The notes: a model not told the origin generated them from the sequence alone. 45,599 nucleotides of DNA from Aureimonas sp. Leaf427 (GCF_001425485.1 NZ_LMQW01000017.1:1-45599), one strand, 5' to 3'; positions 31,601 through 39,181 are shown, counted from the first letter of the stretch. A program made the numbers and translations.

Positions 31601-33697
31601 CGTCAGGTCGGGGAACTGCGTCTCGTCAAGAAAGCGCAGGTCGCGCACGGTCTCGGTCGTGCGGACCGACAGGATCAGGCGCATGAGCAGCCGTCCATCT
31701 TCGCGCATAAGCGCGTCCTCGATACGGTCGAGCATCTCGGCGCTGCGGACTGACCGGACGGGGGCCGAAAGGACGACGCGGCTCCAGGTAGCGCGCAGGT
31801 CGTCAGCCCCGAGCGCGCCCAGCAAGGCGGCCCACGCGTCGCCGTCCTGCGACCGCTCGAGCAGGTGGGCCGCAAGGAGCTGGAGGGGCCGGGCGAGCTG
31901 CAGGTCCTGGTGCCCGTCGCGAACCGCGGTCGCGATGTCCCCGCGCCGGTCGAACAGGACGCGCTCGAGCACCCACTCCTCGTAGATGTCGTGGCTGAAC
32001 GCCACGGTGCTGCCCTCGTCGACGTGCCGCAGCACACCCGACCGGAGCAGCTCGTCCAGCGCGACGGGATCGATGTCGCGGATCGCCAACGGAGCACCTG
32101 GCCCCATGAGAAGCTGCTCGCCCAACTTCAGCAGCACGTTCCGGCGCCCCTGCGCCGGCGCGAAGTCGGCGACGTCCGCGCCGCCGTGGGCCCACCACAG
32201 CTCGACGAGGTCGACCTCTGACCGGACCTCGGCACCGCCGGCGACCGGCAGGCGGGATAGCGCGTCGAGGAAGAACGGCCGCCGGAGGACGGTGTCGTAG
32301 TTGCGCGCGTCGGCGAGCAGCGGCCGCAGCAGCGATATCGCCTCGGCCGCCTCGACCGCCTCACCGTCGTCGAAGCCCTCGACGCGGATGGTCCGCGAGC
32401 TGAGCTTCGCGTTCGCGTCGGGATCCAGCCAGCCGTCCACACGCTGCGCGTTCTCCTCGCGCATCGTCATGACCACCCGCCAGTCGTCTAGGTCGGGGGT
32501 GTCGGCGATCGTCCGCAGGACGTCGTTGACCGTGACCTGGGTCGCGGCATCCATCTTGTCCGCACCGTCGATGAAGAGCGTGCGCGAACCGCCACGCCCG
32601 AGTTCACGCAGCGTCGTTGTCAGGGGAACGACGGCGCCGAACTTCGCGGCGTGGGCCGGCCAGCCGCCTCCCGTGACCCGCAGATCGCGGAGCACGAGGA
32701 TTGGCGCGCCCGCCGGCTGGTCGAGGGCGATCCGCTTCAGCACCGCCGACTTGCCCGCGCCGTGTTGGCCCACGACGCGCACCAGCCTGACCTCACTCAG
32801 CGCGTCGAGGACCTGCCCGTTGACCACGTCGCGGTTGATCCGCCGTCCGCCTATCGTGTCCCTGATGCTCGTCAGGGCGTGATGCGATTCCTGGGTCAGC
32901 GCGTCGATGAGCCGCGCGTGCGCCCGGTCCGAACCGACGGTCACGCCCTCGACCTGCAGTTCGCGCGCAACGGTCGCGCGGTCCACGCCGCCACCGCTCG
33001 GGATGACGCGGCTGGCCATCGCCGTGAGACTGCTCCAAGTGCGCCGCGCCTCGTCGGGCCCGCCGACGGCGGGAGCCAGCTGGTCGACGGAGGCGAGCCG
33101 GTCGCGCGACGCGTCCTCTTGGTCGAGGTCGAAGGCGATGATCGTCAGCGACTTCATGAACGCGAAGATGTCCGCGTCGGTGGCGGTCGCCTCCCGCTTT
33201 CGGATCAGCTCATCGAGGATGCGCTGGAACTCGCGCTGGTCCTTGTTCGAACCGTTGGCGACGGCGAGCCGCTTCCGGTACTGCGCGGCATCCGCCGCGT
33301 GCCGGGCGCGCGCGAGGAGCGGCTGCACGCTGCGTTCCAGCTTCGTCGTGGTCTGGCTGACTGCGACGCCGATGCGATCGGTGTCGGGATTGAACCCGGT
33401 CCGCCTGAAGGTGGCCCAGGCGCGGGGGACGATGTCAGCCCACTTGTCGTCGCTGTCGGTGAACGACAGCGTGGTGGTGACCTGCAGGTCTAACCGCGTC
33501 GGGGTGCCGTCAGGCAGGCGGCCATCGACGACGAGGTCGTCCAGCGGCGCGTCGATCTCCGACTGCTGGGTCTTCACCGCCGTGACCGTCCCAAGCACGC
33601 CGCGCGCGCCGCCCTCCGCGATCAGCGCGGCGAGGTAGTGGCTGGTGACGCGTGGTTCGAGGTGGGTTCCGCCCCCTCCGGCGACATAGACGGGCAA
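28634..33697 (-). CDS. Giant P-loop NTPase with nuclease-like N-terminus
   Basis: A 1687-residue protein that starts at TTG 33697; the conserved-looking GGGGTHLEPRVTSHYLAALIAE begins at residue 7, so the start must be close. Residues ~10-150 resemble the nuclease domains found at the front of antiphage STAND proteins (LDDLVVDG, then DLQVTTTLSFTDSDDKWADIV). The usual catalytic Lys after Q-V is Thr74, so the domain may be inactive. The NTPase module shows GQHGAGKS (310-317) and TLFIDGADK (373-381), then a helical sensor-like region. From residue ~600 to the end the protein is alpha-helical and repeat-rich. Size and layout suggest an antiphage sensor-effector, coupled to the RES toxin gene by a GTGA overlap. 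Confidence 0.78.
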   Translation of the reverse strand: MPVYVAGGGGTHLEPRVTSHYLAALIAEGGARGVLGTVTAVKTQQSEIDAPLDDLVVDGRLPDGTPTRLDLQVTTTLSFTDSDDKWADIVPRAWATFRRTGFNPDTDRIGVAVSQTTTKLERSVQPLLARARHAADAAQYRKRLAVANGSNKDQREFQRILDELIRKREATATDADIFAFMKSLTIIAFDLDQEDASRDRLASVDQLAPAVGGPDEARRTWSSLTAMASRVIPSGGGVDRATVARELQVEGVTVGSDRAHARLIDALTQESHHALTSIRDTIGGRRINRDVVNGQVLDALSEVRLVRVVGQHGAGKSAVLKRIALDQPAGAPILVLRDLRVTGGGWPAHAAKFGAVVPLTTTLRELGRGGSRTLFIDGADKMDAATQVTVNDVLRTIADTPDLDDWRVVMTMREENAQRVDGWLDPDANAKLSSRTIRVEGFDDGEAVEAAEAISLLRPLLADARNYDTVLRRPFFLDALSRLPVAGGAEVRSEVDLVELWWAHGGADVADFAPAQGRRNVLLKLGEQLLMGPGAPLAIRDIDPVALDELLRSGVLRHVDEGSTVAFSHDIYEEWVLERVLFDRRGDIATAVRDGHQDLQLARPLQLLAAHLLERSQDGDAWAALLGALGADDLRATWSRVVLSAPVRSVRSAEMLDRIEDALMREDGRLLMRLILSVRTTETVRDLRFLDETQFPDLTGDQREQYASEAAGPQVVSWIRLITWLVPRLGTLPLVVDAELVPLFDSWVLALPAQLARYALVPDIAAWAKGRLGDGDSAGKPERGAWTGRRGDRAPVRALLLKSAAGDPDTVRSYLASISDYALDRVRKQIVDGSAGLAASLPAETADFVRRAYLLAHDRRRSDGYSSVRDRSDVLGIGDDRDFYPASPLRPPFLQLLRTDADVGLALIRDLCNHAMEGWRRSWRQRGETPIPITIDLGEGDAEFWGDDGTYRWFRGGSHVHILDTAFLALDAWAHERLEAGDPLDELCRRIARGNECNAVLGICAGLVLANLGSAATSTVALAIGTHPALWTWDIGRQVLDMGSRANEMGYWGGSAFLAGALRTLNRLPHRQRTVRDLAPLLAGLAPEEVKAAYASAIATFLDRVPYSTAEERDDPERAETRRSSFEALRQQADPANLVREVVDGREYISIKPPYVEGEEHKEMLAGHAALNRVLRLYLWASAAVESGVPGGEFTLDDAFDEMVALDEEDLFDEIAPITDMTRHNAQSAVSATAAVIARHAENELWAKSEETVVGITRRAATMAEVKDELSIRSAHVTAHPPAMAAHAYASLMRRQPSNPEWREGLLQLAVDPIEKVVEAVYDAAPVFANTVPEMVWALFCLATRRAARSHDSGHGLYWSRAEAHQQSEMADEFERALAAGETPSPDPAPASAGSRPNLDYYRSDLHSNAFRLPIPPMLAPGTRDALIAHATSALHWALALLGERDGRGDTPFEWLFEFGQWLGRLCALLPASEIRTLVIARVDAAARRAGEEVMDMVVRSFLIDRMLRTEALDAGTLESWDLLTGWIVDRPVWAGEPVDAGQHERGLAVSSFFCAASGGMVCGVDSAWPNLNAVMPMLDRAAAAFGAEKTAFNAMLALMRARPDRLLPDPGLGWIGRVVRARRSSLDFWEYASNGEKVVLLLRELIAARALEQHHREIVVEVSDALIELGVKGAAFLQQDLVRHAR

Positions 33698-33712
33698 GCT
33701 GATGACCTGACG

Positions 33713-33730
33713 GCAAGATGTTATTCTTGC
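33713..33730. promoter_or_regulatory. Short inverted repeat ahead of the NTPase start
   Basis: GCAAGA (33713-33718) and TCTTGC (33725-33730) are an exact 6-bp inverted repeat about 16 bases before the TTG start. It could be an operator or a small leader hairpin limiting NTPase translation. Evidence is only the symmetry and the place. Confidence 0.3.
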
Positions 33731-33789
33731 GAAACAATGTGGTGATCGGCGGCCCGGGATTCAACGTGGTGTCGATCGCGGTGGTTCCG

Positions 33790-33933
33790 TCAGCTACGCC
33801 GCTCGAAGAAGCAGACGTCGTACTGTTTGACACCGTTGCAGTAGCACGCCTTCCGCGTCCCGTCGGGTAGTCGGTCGCCGAGCACAGTCCGACGAGTCCG
33901 GTTCCCACCCAAATCTGTTGATCGCGACGGCAT
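33790..33933 (-). CDS. Possible 47-residue small protein at the head of the island operon
   Basis: The frame begins MPSRSTDLGGNRTRRTV and ends LPDGTRKACYCNGVKQYDVCFFERRS. The C-terminal half reads like folded protein (Cys-rich, aromatic, balanced charge), unlike the shadow frames nearby, and it sits 92 bases before the NTPase start in the same direction. A ribosome site is not evident. It may be a regulator, a sensor or a leader peptide of the operon, or chance. Confidence 0.4.
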   Translation of the reverse strand: MPSRSTDLGGNRTRRTVLGDRLPDGTRKACYCNGVKQYDVCFFERRS

Positions 33934-34050
33934 AAAGGAACGGCGGGTTTTGGGATAAATGCTAAGTCCGCCGAACGTCAGAAATTAGAGCGGGAAGCTG
34001 ACTGGCCGGTCTCGCACCCTTGAAAGGCAGCTCTTGGCAAAAGCCGCCGT

Positions 34051-34167
34051 TTAGTCGGGAATCATCGAATGTCGTAAGCTGGTCGAAAACGGTAACTTCG
34101 CCTTGTCGCGGGCAACCGCGTTCAGCTCGTCGATGCGATAGACGGTGGTTTCGACGATCTCAGGCAT
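34051..34167 (-). pseudogene. Truncated backbone gene at the island edge
   Basis: Residues 1-23 (MPEIVETTVYRIDELNAVARDKA) match the start of a conserved protein that I recall as E-T-T-V-Y-R-x-D-E-L-S-D-A-A-K-x-x-A-R-x-W-Y in these elements, sometimes linked to toxin-antitoxin modules. After residue 23 (position ~34098) the sequence changes to KLPFSTSLRHSMIPD and stops. The break marks where foreign DNA joins the backbone: the island on the left begins here. The gene overlaps the stop of the upstream broken gene. Confidence 0.6.
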
Positions 34168-34579
34168 GATCGATCTCCCCGGCATCGAGGCGCTCGCTCA
34201 ACCAGCGGGCGGCATCGACCGAGGCGAGGATACGCCCGGTGCCGAGATCGAGGAGATGCGCGCCGCCGCCGATTGCATCCGACTCGGAGCGATCGGGGAT
34301 GCGGGCGTTAGCGAAGCCTCAGAGGCCGCCGAGGCCGAAGAGCCGGGCGCAATGGAGGGCGAAGCGGATGACGCCGTCCGAATCGCCGCCGTCCTCGTCG
34401 CGGATCCACAAGGTCGAAGGCCCGTGATCGGGCTCGATCGAAAGGCGGAAGGCGTGTGGGAGCGGCACGGCGCGCGTGTCGTCTTCGGACCGCGCGACAT
34501 AAGCGTCGAGCGCGCCGGCGGCGTTGGCGGGACTGCCGACGTGGAGCAGGCAGGAAGAGCGGATGCGGGAATTGGCCAC
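34160..34579 (-). pseudogene. Conserved ICE hypothetical gene with in-frame TGA
   Basis: From GTG 34579 the protein reads MANSRIRSSCLLHVGSPANA...LSIEPDHGPSTLWIRDEDGGDSDGVIRFALHCARLFGLGGL, meets TGA at 34321-34319, and continues in frame as GFANARIPDRSESDAIGGGAHLLDLGTGRILASVDAARWLSERLDAGEIDHA. In relatives I recall this segment as one chain reading L-x-G-L-W-G-F...GGGAH-x-x-D-L-x-T-G, so the stop most likely replaced Trp (TGG to TGA). The short 86-residue form may still be made. No function is known. The last codons overlap the next gene. Confidence 0.62.
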
Positions 34580-34700
34580 GACAGGCTCCTGAAACGAAAG
34601 CGGCCCGGCGCTGCGAGGCGACCGGACCGGAAGGAAAAGAGTAATGCGGACGGCGGCGCGAGCGGCGGGTGTCGCTCGCGCCGATGGCGTTGGCAGGCGC

Positions 34701-35177
34701 TCAGGCGGCGCGGCGCCCTTCGATCGTGTCGGCTGCGGCCTCGTCGGCCGAAACTTCCTCGATGCGGGCGCGGCTGTACCGGTTCCTCGCCAGCCAGAGT
34801 TCGGCCGCCTCGCGGCTTTCGGCGAGATGGAGAAGCTCGGCATCGTTGCCGATTTCCTGAAGGACGCGGATCGCGCCGAGCGGCGGATGCTCGGCGATCT
34901 CGAAGCGAAGATCGCTGTGGAGCGGGAAGGTGCGCGACACCGTGACGATGATGACGCTGCCGTCGCCGAAGTCGCCCTCGTGCAGCGTGAAGGACGGCGG
35001 CGAGACGAAGGTCGGGCGCTCCCGCGCGGGCTGCTTGCGCGTGAGACGGCCGATGCCGTTGCACTGCCGCCAGGCGGCGAGCTTCTTCGCGAAGCGGGCG
35101 GGCGGGCGGGACGTGCCGTCGAAGTAGCGCACGAGTGCGCCGAGCGGCGCGGCGTCGAAGATCAGATGGGCGGACAT
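34701..35177 (-). CDS. Conserved ICE hypothetical protein (158 residues)
   Basis: The protein MSAHLIFDAAPLGALVRYFDGTSRPPARFAKKLAAWRQCNGIGRLTRK starts at ATG 35177. It continues into a beta-rich part (TFVSPPSFTLHEGDFGDGSVIIVTVSRTFPLHSDLRFEIAEHPPLGAIRVL) and an acidic helical C-terminus. I have seen this layout in conjugative elements next to ParB genes but know no function. A longer upstream frame reads as low-complexity shadow and is ignored. It lies between the broken backbone gene and the ParB gene. Confidence 0.75.
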   Translation of the reverse strand: MSAHLIFDAAPLGALVRYFDGTSRPPARFAKKLAAWRQCNGIGRLTRKQPARERPTFVSPPSFTLHEGDFGDGSVIIVTVSRTFPLHSDLRFEIAEHPPLGAIRVLQEIGNDAELLHLAESREAAELWLARNRYSRARIEEVSADEAAADTIEGRRAA

Positions 35178-35286
35178 GGATGGGCTACTTGGAAAACGGG
35201 AAGCGCCCGGCGATCCATGAGACGGCCGGGCGCGGATCGAGGTGGCGGATGGAGGAGACCGGGGCGCGGGAACGCCCGACCTGCGA

Positions 35287-37485
35287 TCACTCCGCAGCGA
35301 CGGCGTGGACGAAGTCGTCCCCGTCGTTGGCGGCCGGGTCGTCGCCAATCGCGAGCTCGTCGCCCACGTCGGCGAGGAAGGCCGGCAGCACGTCGGCCTC
35401 GGCTTCCGCGTCCGTGCCCTCGGTTTCGATCGCCGCATCCGCCGAGACCCGCTCGTCGCCGAGGGCGGCCAGGCGCAGCGGCTCGGGCAGCCAGCCGCTG
35501 TCGGAGAGCAAGCGCTCGGCCTCCTTGGCCATGTCGCCCTTCTTCAGATGCTCGATGAGCTGGGCTGCCCGCTCGCCCGCGCCCTCACGCACCGCCTCGA
35601 CGATGCGGGCCTTGGTGACGGTGCCGAGATAGTTGCGCACCGTCGGCCGCCAGCCGGCCTCCACCATGTCGAGCCCGGTCGCCCGCGCCAGCCGATCGGC
35701 CTCGGCGAGGCGCACCCGCAGGCCATGCTCCGAGACCCCGCTGCCACCGAACGGGTTCGGCTTCTGATAGAGCGCGTTGACGCCGTAGCTGACGCAGTGC
35801 GCGAGGAGCGCCATGCGGCTGGCCTCGTCCAGCGCGGCGAGCCAGTCCCAGAGCGCGTCGTCGTCCTCCGGCAGGTCCGCCTTCCAACCCTCGTGCCGCT
35901 CGTCCACCGACCGCGCCGAGGCGCTGTCCTTCAGATCGTCGGCCTGCACCGGCAGGTAGACCTCGCGGACGCTGGCCTCCAACGCGCCCGTCGCTGAGCC
36001 ACGCCGGAAGGTGTCGCAGGTGAGTTTGTGGAGCAGCGCCGTCATTGCGACACGCGGGTTGCCTGCCACGGCGTCGCGAAGCGCCAGCGTCCGGTGGGCG
36101 GTCAGCTCGGAGAGCAGCCGGTCGGGCAGCGGCCTGATGCCGTCCTCCTCCTCCGGCTCGGGCTGAACCAACGGCGCGCCGCCGACCGTGACGACGGCGC
36201 GCTGGACGATCGGCGCGGAGGCCGCCTCGCCATCCCGCAACTCGGTGCTGTCATTGGCCGGATCGTCGGCGCCACCGTCCTCGTCCGCCACAGCCGGTGC
36301 CTCGTCCTCGGGACGGACATAGCCGCGATCAACCACCAGCGAGCCATCGCTGCCGATCGAGACGAAGACGCCGGCACGCGCAATCTCCGCCGGATCGTAC
36401 TGGACGGGGCGCTCGTCGAAGGCGGCCAGCGCCGTCTCGATTTCGCCGAGCCGTTCGTCCACGTCGTCTGGCAGTTCGGGTGCGTCCTGATACTCGGCTT
36501 CCAGCCGCTCCAGTTCGGCGTTGAGCGCGTCGACCGTCGCCTGTTCCTCGTCGGTGAGATCGACCTGCGGACCAATCAGCTCGCGCAGGCCGTGATTGAC
36601 GCCATAGGGCAGGCTGATGGCCGCCTCGATCCACTTCCAGCCCTCGCCAGCGATCTCGTCGGCGATCAACCTCAGCCGGTCGGCCACGAGCCGCTCGAGG
36701 AGTGCCGCATCCTGCAGCCAGCCGCCGTCGTCGGACTCGAACAGGTCGCGCAGCACCACGCCGCCTTCGGCCTCGTAGGCCTCGATCCCAACGAACTGCG
36801 CCCGCTTGTCGGATGCCCGCACCGCGGCCTCGGTCAGCATCCGCCGAACCTGCCAAGGCTCTCGGCCGTAGGAGTTCTTGATGGCCTCCCAGACCTGTTC
36901 CTGCCGCGCATGGTCCGGCGAGACCGTGAAGGCCATGAGCTGCTCCAGCGTCATGCCGTCCTCGGCGTAGAGATCGAGCAGCACCGGCGACACCGCGGCC
37001 AGCCGGAGCCGCTGCTTCACCACGTTGACGCCGACGAAGAAGGCGGCGGCGATGGCTTCCTCGGTCATGCCCTTGTCGCGCATCGTCTGGAAGGCGCGAT
37101 ACTGGTCCAGCGGGTGCAGCGGCGCGCGCTCGATGTTCTCGGCCAGCGACACCTCGTCGATCAGGATGCCGCTCGCGGCATCGGAGACGACGCACGGCAC
37201 CGGCGCGGTCTTGTTGAGGCGCTTCTGCTTGACCAGCAGTTCCAGCGCGCGGAACCGCCGCCCGCCGGCCGGCACCTCGTACATGCCCGTTTCGCCGCCG
37301 TCAGCATCCAGCACGGCCCGGACGTGGAGGCTCTGGATCAGGCCACGCCGGACGATGGACTCGGCCATCTCCTCGATCGAGACGCCGGCCTTCACCCGCC
37401 GGACGTTGGACTGGCTGAGCACCAGCTTGTTGAAGGGAATGTCGCGCGCGGACGCGAGCGTGATCTTCTGAACGGCTGTCGCCAT
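35287..37485 (-). CDS. ParB/RepB/Spo0J-family protein with a large C-terminal extension
   Basis: A 732-residue protein. The N-terminal ParB nuclease-like domain is clear: LVLSQSNVRRVKAGVSIEEMAESIVRRGLIQSLHVRAV, PAGGRRFRALELLVKQKR (G-E-R-R-like box), and ISIDEVSLAENIERAPLHPLDQYRAF, followed by the HTH region MTEEAIAAAFFVGVNVVKQRLRLAAVSP. The long C-terminal part is acidic and specific to ICE-borne ParB relatives, which have been linked to CTP use and DNA binding. It is probably an accessory nuclease or regulator rather than the partner of the ParA encoded 29 kb away. A conserved leader hairpin lies 15 bases before the ATG. Confidence 0.92.
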   Translation of the reverse strand: MATAVQKITLASARDIPFNKLVLSQSNVRRVKAGVSIEEMAESIVRRGLIQSLHVRAVLDADGGETGMYEVPAGGRRFRALELLVKQKRLNKTAPVPCVVSDAASGILIDEVSLAENIERAPLHPLDQYRAFQTMRDKGMTEEAIAAAFFVGVNVVKQRLRLAAVSPVLLDLYAEDGMTLEQLMAFTVSPDHARQEQVWEAIKNSYGREPWQVRRMLTEAAVRASDKRAQFVGIEAYEAEGGVVLRDLFESDDGGWLQDAALLERLVADRLRLIADEIAGEGWKWIEAAISLPYGVNHGLRELIGPQVDLTDEEQATVDALNAELERLEAEYQDAPELPDDVDERLGEIETALAAFDERPVQYDPAEIARAGVFVSIGSDGSLVVDRGYVRPEDEAPAVADEDGGADDPANDSTELRDGEAASAPIVQRAVVTVGGAPLVQPEPEEEDGIRPLPDRLLSELTAHRTLALRDAVAGNPRVAMTALLHKLTCDTFRRGSATGALEASVREVYLPVQADDLKDSASARSVDERHEGWKADLPEDDDALWDWLAALDEASRMALLAHCVSYGVNALYQKPNPFGGSGVSEHGLRVRLAEADRLARATGLDMVEAGWRPTVRNYLGTVTKARIVEAVREGAGERAAQLIEHLKKGDMAKEAERLLSDSGWLPEPLRLAALGDERVSADAAIETEGTDAEAEADVLPAFLADVGDELAIGDDPAANDGDDFVHAVAAE

Positions 37486-37499
37486 GTTCCGTACTCCGC

Positions 37500-37538
37500 G
37501 ACGGGCGCCGTGAGCCTCTCTCTCGGACCCAACCCGTC
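37500..37538 (-). promoter_or_regulatory. Conserved leader hairpin, copy 3 (ParB gene)
   Basis: GACGGG (37500-37505) and CCCGTC (37533-37538) enclose CCTCTCTCTCGGACC. Over about 52 bases this leader is nearly identical to the one before DUF932 (38996-39047), although the genes differ, so the element itself is under selection or recently copied. Confidence 0.6.
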
Positions 37539-37748
37539 ACGAAGCGAAGCGCCGCCCTCTTCCTCTCAGAAGGGCAGCGCCGGGACACACGGATGCGGAA
37601 AGGCACGAAGGCGCAAAACCGGAAACACGGAAAGCCGCGTCTACGGGTCAACGGATGTACGGCGGCCGATCCCGCGCCGGTCGCGGTGGAAGCGCCGGGA
37701 GCGGGCGAAGGCGGCCGTGGAAGCCTGACGGCGCTTCTGGATTTGATG

Positions 37749-37784
37749 AAAGCCGGAGATACGGAAGGAAGTATCTCCGGCTTT
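37749..37784 (-). terminator. Strong terminator after the DUF932 gene
   Basis: A perfect 14-bp stem (AAAGCCGGAGATAC at 37749-37762 and its complement at 37771-37784) with an 8-base loop begins 7 bases after the DUF932 stop. The stem ends in A/T pairs on both sides, so it could stop transcription from either direction. Confidence 0.7.
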
Positions 37785-37791
37785 GCGGGTT

Positions 37792-38982
37792 TTAAGCCGC
37801 GCGGTCGAGCAGCCTCTTTGCCTTTGCCTCCATGTCGAGGCGGGCGTCCTGATGTGGTTTGTCGCGCGCGACGGCGGTGATGCCCTGTACGAAGTCGAAA
37901 ATGCTTTCGGGCGGGCGGCCTTCCTCGGCCAGCACCGTTTCGATGATCTTGGTCGTGTCGGCCTTGGAGAAGTTGCGTCGGCGCAGGAAGTCGGTGCGGT
38001 CCTCGTCGGTGCGCACGACGATTCGTTCGCGCGCCGCCTTGATGCCGTTGACGAAGGGCGTGGGCGACGAGTTGGCGAAGTTCAGGAGCGCGGGCGCGGC
38101 CTCGTGCGCGAAACGATTGGCGGCGTACTTGGAATGCCGGATCGAGATTTCCTCAAAGTCCTCGACACCCCAGAGGTTTCGATTCTGGCACACGGCGCGC
38201 AGATAGAAGCTCGCCATGCCGAGCGTCTTGGCTCCGACCTCCGAGTTCCAGGCGTAGAAGCCACGGAAGAACAGATCGGGCGAGCCGTCCGGCAGCCGCC
38301 CCGCCTCGATCGGGTTCAGATCGTCGACCAGGAACAGGAAGACATCGCGATCCGAGGCGTAGAGCGTCGTCGTGTCCGTGGTGATATCGACGCGCGGATT
38401 GTAGATGCCGGTCGACCAGTCGAGCACCCCCGGTACTTTCCAGCGGGTATCGCCCGTGCCGTTGCCAGCGATGCGCTGCACGGCTTCCACCAGTTCATGG
38501 TCGTAGATGCGGCCATAGTCCGGCCCGGTGACGGCGCGCAGCTCGGTGCGGCCGTCTTCGGTCTCGAAGGTCTTGATCTGCTCGGCGCGATTGGACGCCA
38601 GGCCGTATTGCAGGTTGATCGCGGCGAGCGGCGCGGGAAGCTGGCGCAGATAGGCGGCAGGTGCGCCGACCTGAGCGGCGAGCTGACCGAAGCTCCAGTG
38701 CGTGGGTGCAACGGGGGCGTCCGCGCCGGGCAGGATCAGCGATAGTCGCTCGGGATCGTTGCGGCTCGCCTCGACATGGATGAGGGCACTTTCGACGATG
38801 CGGGTGCGGCTGCGGTCGGCACGGTCGCGCACCGAGCGGGCCAGTTCCGAAAGGGACAGGAAGCGCTCGTCCGCCGGGCGCGAGAACCATTCCGACGACA
38901 CGCGGCCAATCCGCTGGCCGCGCGACACATCAACCTTGTAGCCGCCGCTCGTATCGCGGCGCGCATCGAGAACCTGGGTCAT
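37792..38982 (-). CDS. DUF932 family protein
   Basis: The 396-residue protein starts at ATG 38982 (MTQVLDARRDTSGGYKVDVSRGQRIGRVSSEWFSRPADERFLSLSELARSV). It matches the DUF932 family common in plasmids and phages: WSFGQLAAQVGAPAAYLRQLP, YGLASNRAEQIKTFETEDGRTELRAVTGPDYGRIYDHELVEAVQRIAG, LYASDRDVFLFLVDDLNPIEAG and FFRGFYAWNSEVGAKTLGMASFYLRAVCQNRNLWGVE. The function is unknown. An upstream in-frame ATG (39051) falls inside the leader repeat and is rejected. A leader hairpin precedes the gene and a strong terminator follows it. Confidence 0.9.
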   Translation of the reverse strand: MTQVLDARRDTSGGYKVDVSRGQRIGRVSSEWFSRPADERFLSLSELARSVRDRADRSRTRIVESALIHVEASRNDPERLSLILPGADAPVAPTHWSFGQLAAQVGAPAAYLRQLPAPLAAINLQYGLASNRAEQIKTFETEDGRTELRAVTGPDYGRIYDHELVEAVQRIAGNGTGDTRWKVPGVLDWSTGIYNPRVDITTDTTTLYASDRDVFLFLVDDLNPIEAGRLPDGSPDLFFRGFYAWNSEVGAKTLGMASFYLRAVCQNRNLWGVEDFEEISIRHSKYAANRFAHEAAPALLNFANSSPTPFVNGIKAARERIVVRTDEDRTDFLRRRNFSKADTTKIIETVLAEEGRPPESIFDFVQGITAVARDKPHQDARLDMEAKAKRLLDRAA

Positions 38983-38995
38983 GGGAGATCTCCAT

Positions 38996-39034
38996 GACGG
39001 GCGCCGAGAGCCTCTCTCTCGAACCCGACCCGTC
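38996..39034 (-). promoter_or_regulatory. Conserved leader hairpin, copy 4 (DUF932 gene)
   Basis: Outer stem GACGGG (38996-39001) and CCCGTC (39029-39034); inner stem CGAGAG (39005-39010) and CTCTCG (39016-39021). The centre is the same CTCTCTCTCGAACCC motif as in the other three leaders. It lies 14 bases before the DUF932 start codon. Confidence 0.6.
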
Positions 39035-39131
39035 ACGAAGCGAAGCGGCATTCTCTCGCTCTATTGGAGACGGGTCAGCCCTGATGCTTGACCCAGACCG
39101 GTCACTTGACCGATCAATCCTCAACCAGTTC

Positions 39132-39181
<50 letters not shown>

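Noticed and set aside
33719-33871. 50-residue plus-strand frame opposite the NTPase leader
   Set aside because: MLFLRNNVVIGGPGFN... reads well but lies antisense to the better supported 47-residue frame and has no ribosome site.
37593-37880. 95-residue plus-strand frame overlapping the DUF932 terminator
   Set aside because: It runs through a perfect terminator hairpin and reads antisense to the DUF932 end; unlikely to be coding.
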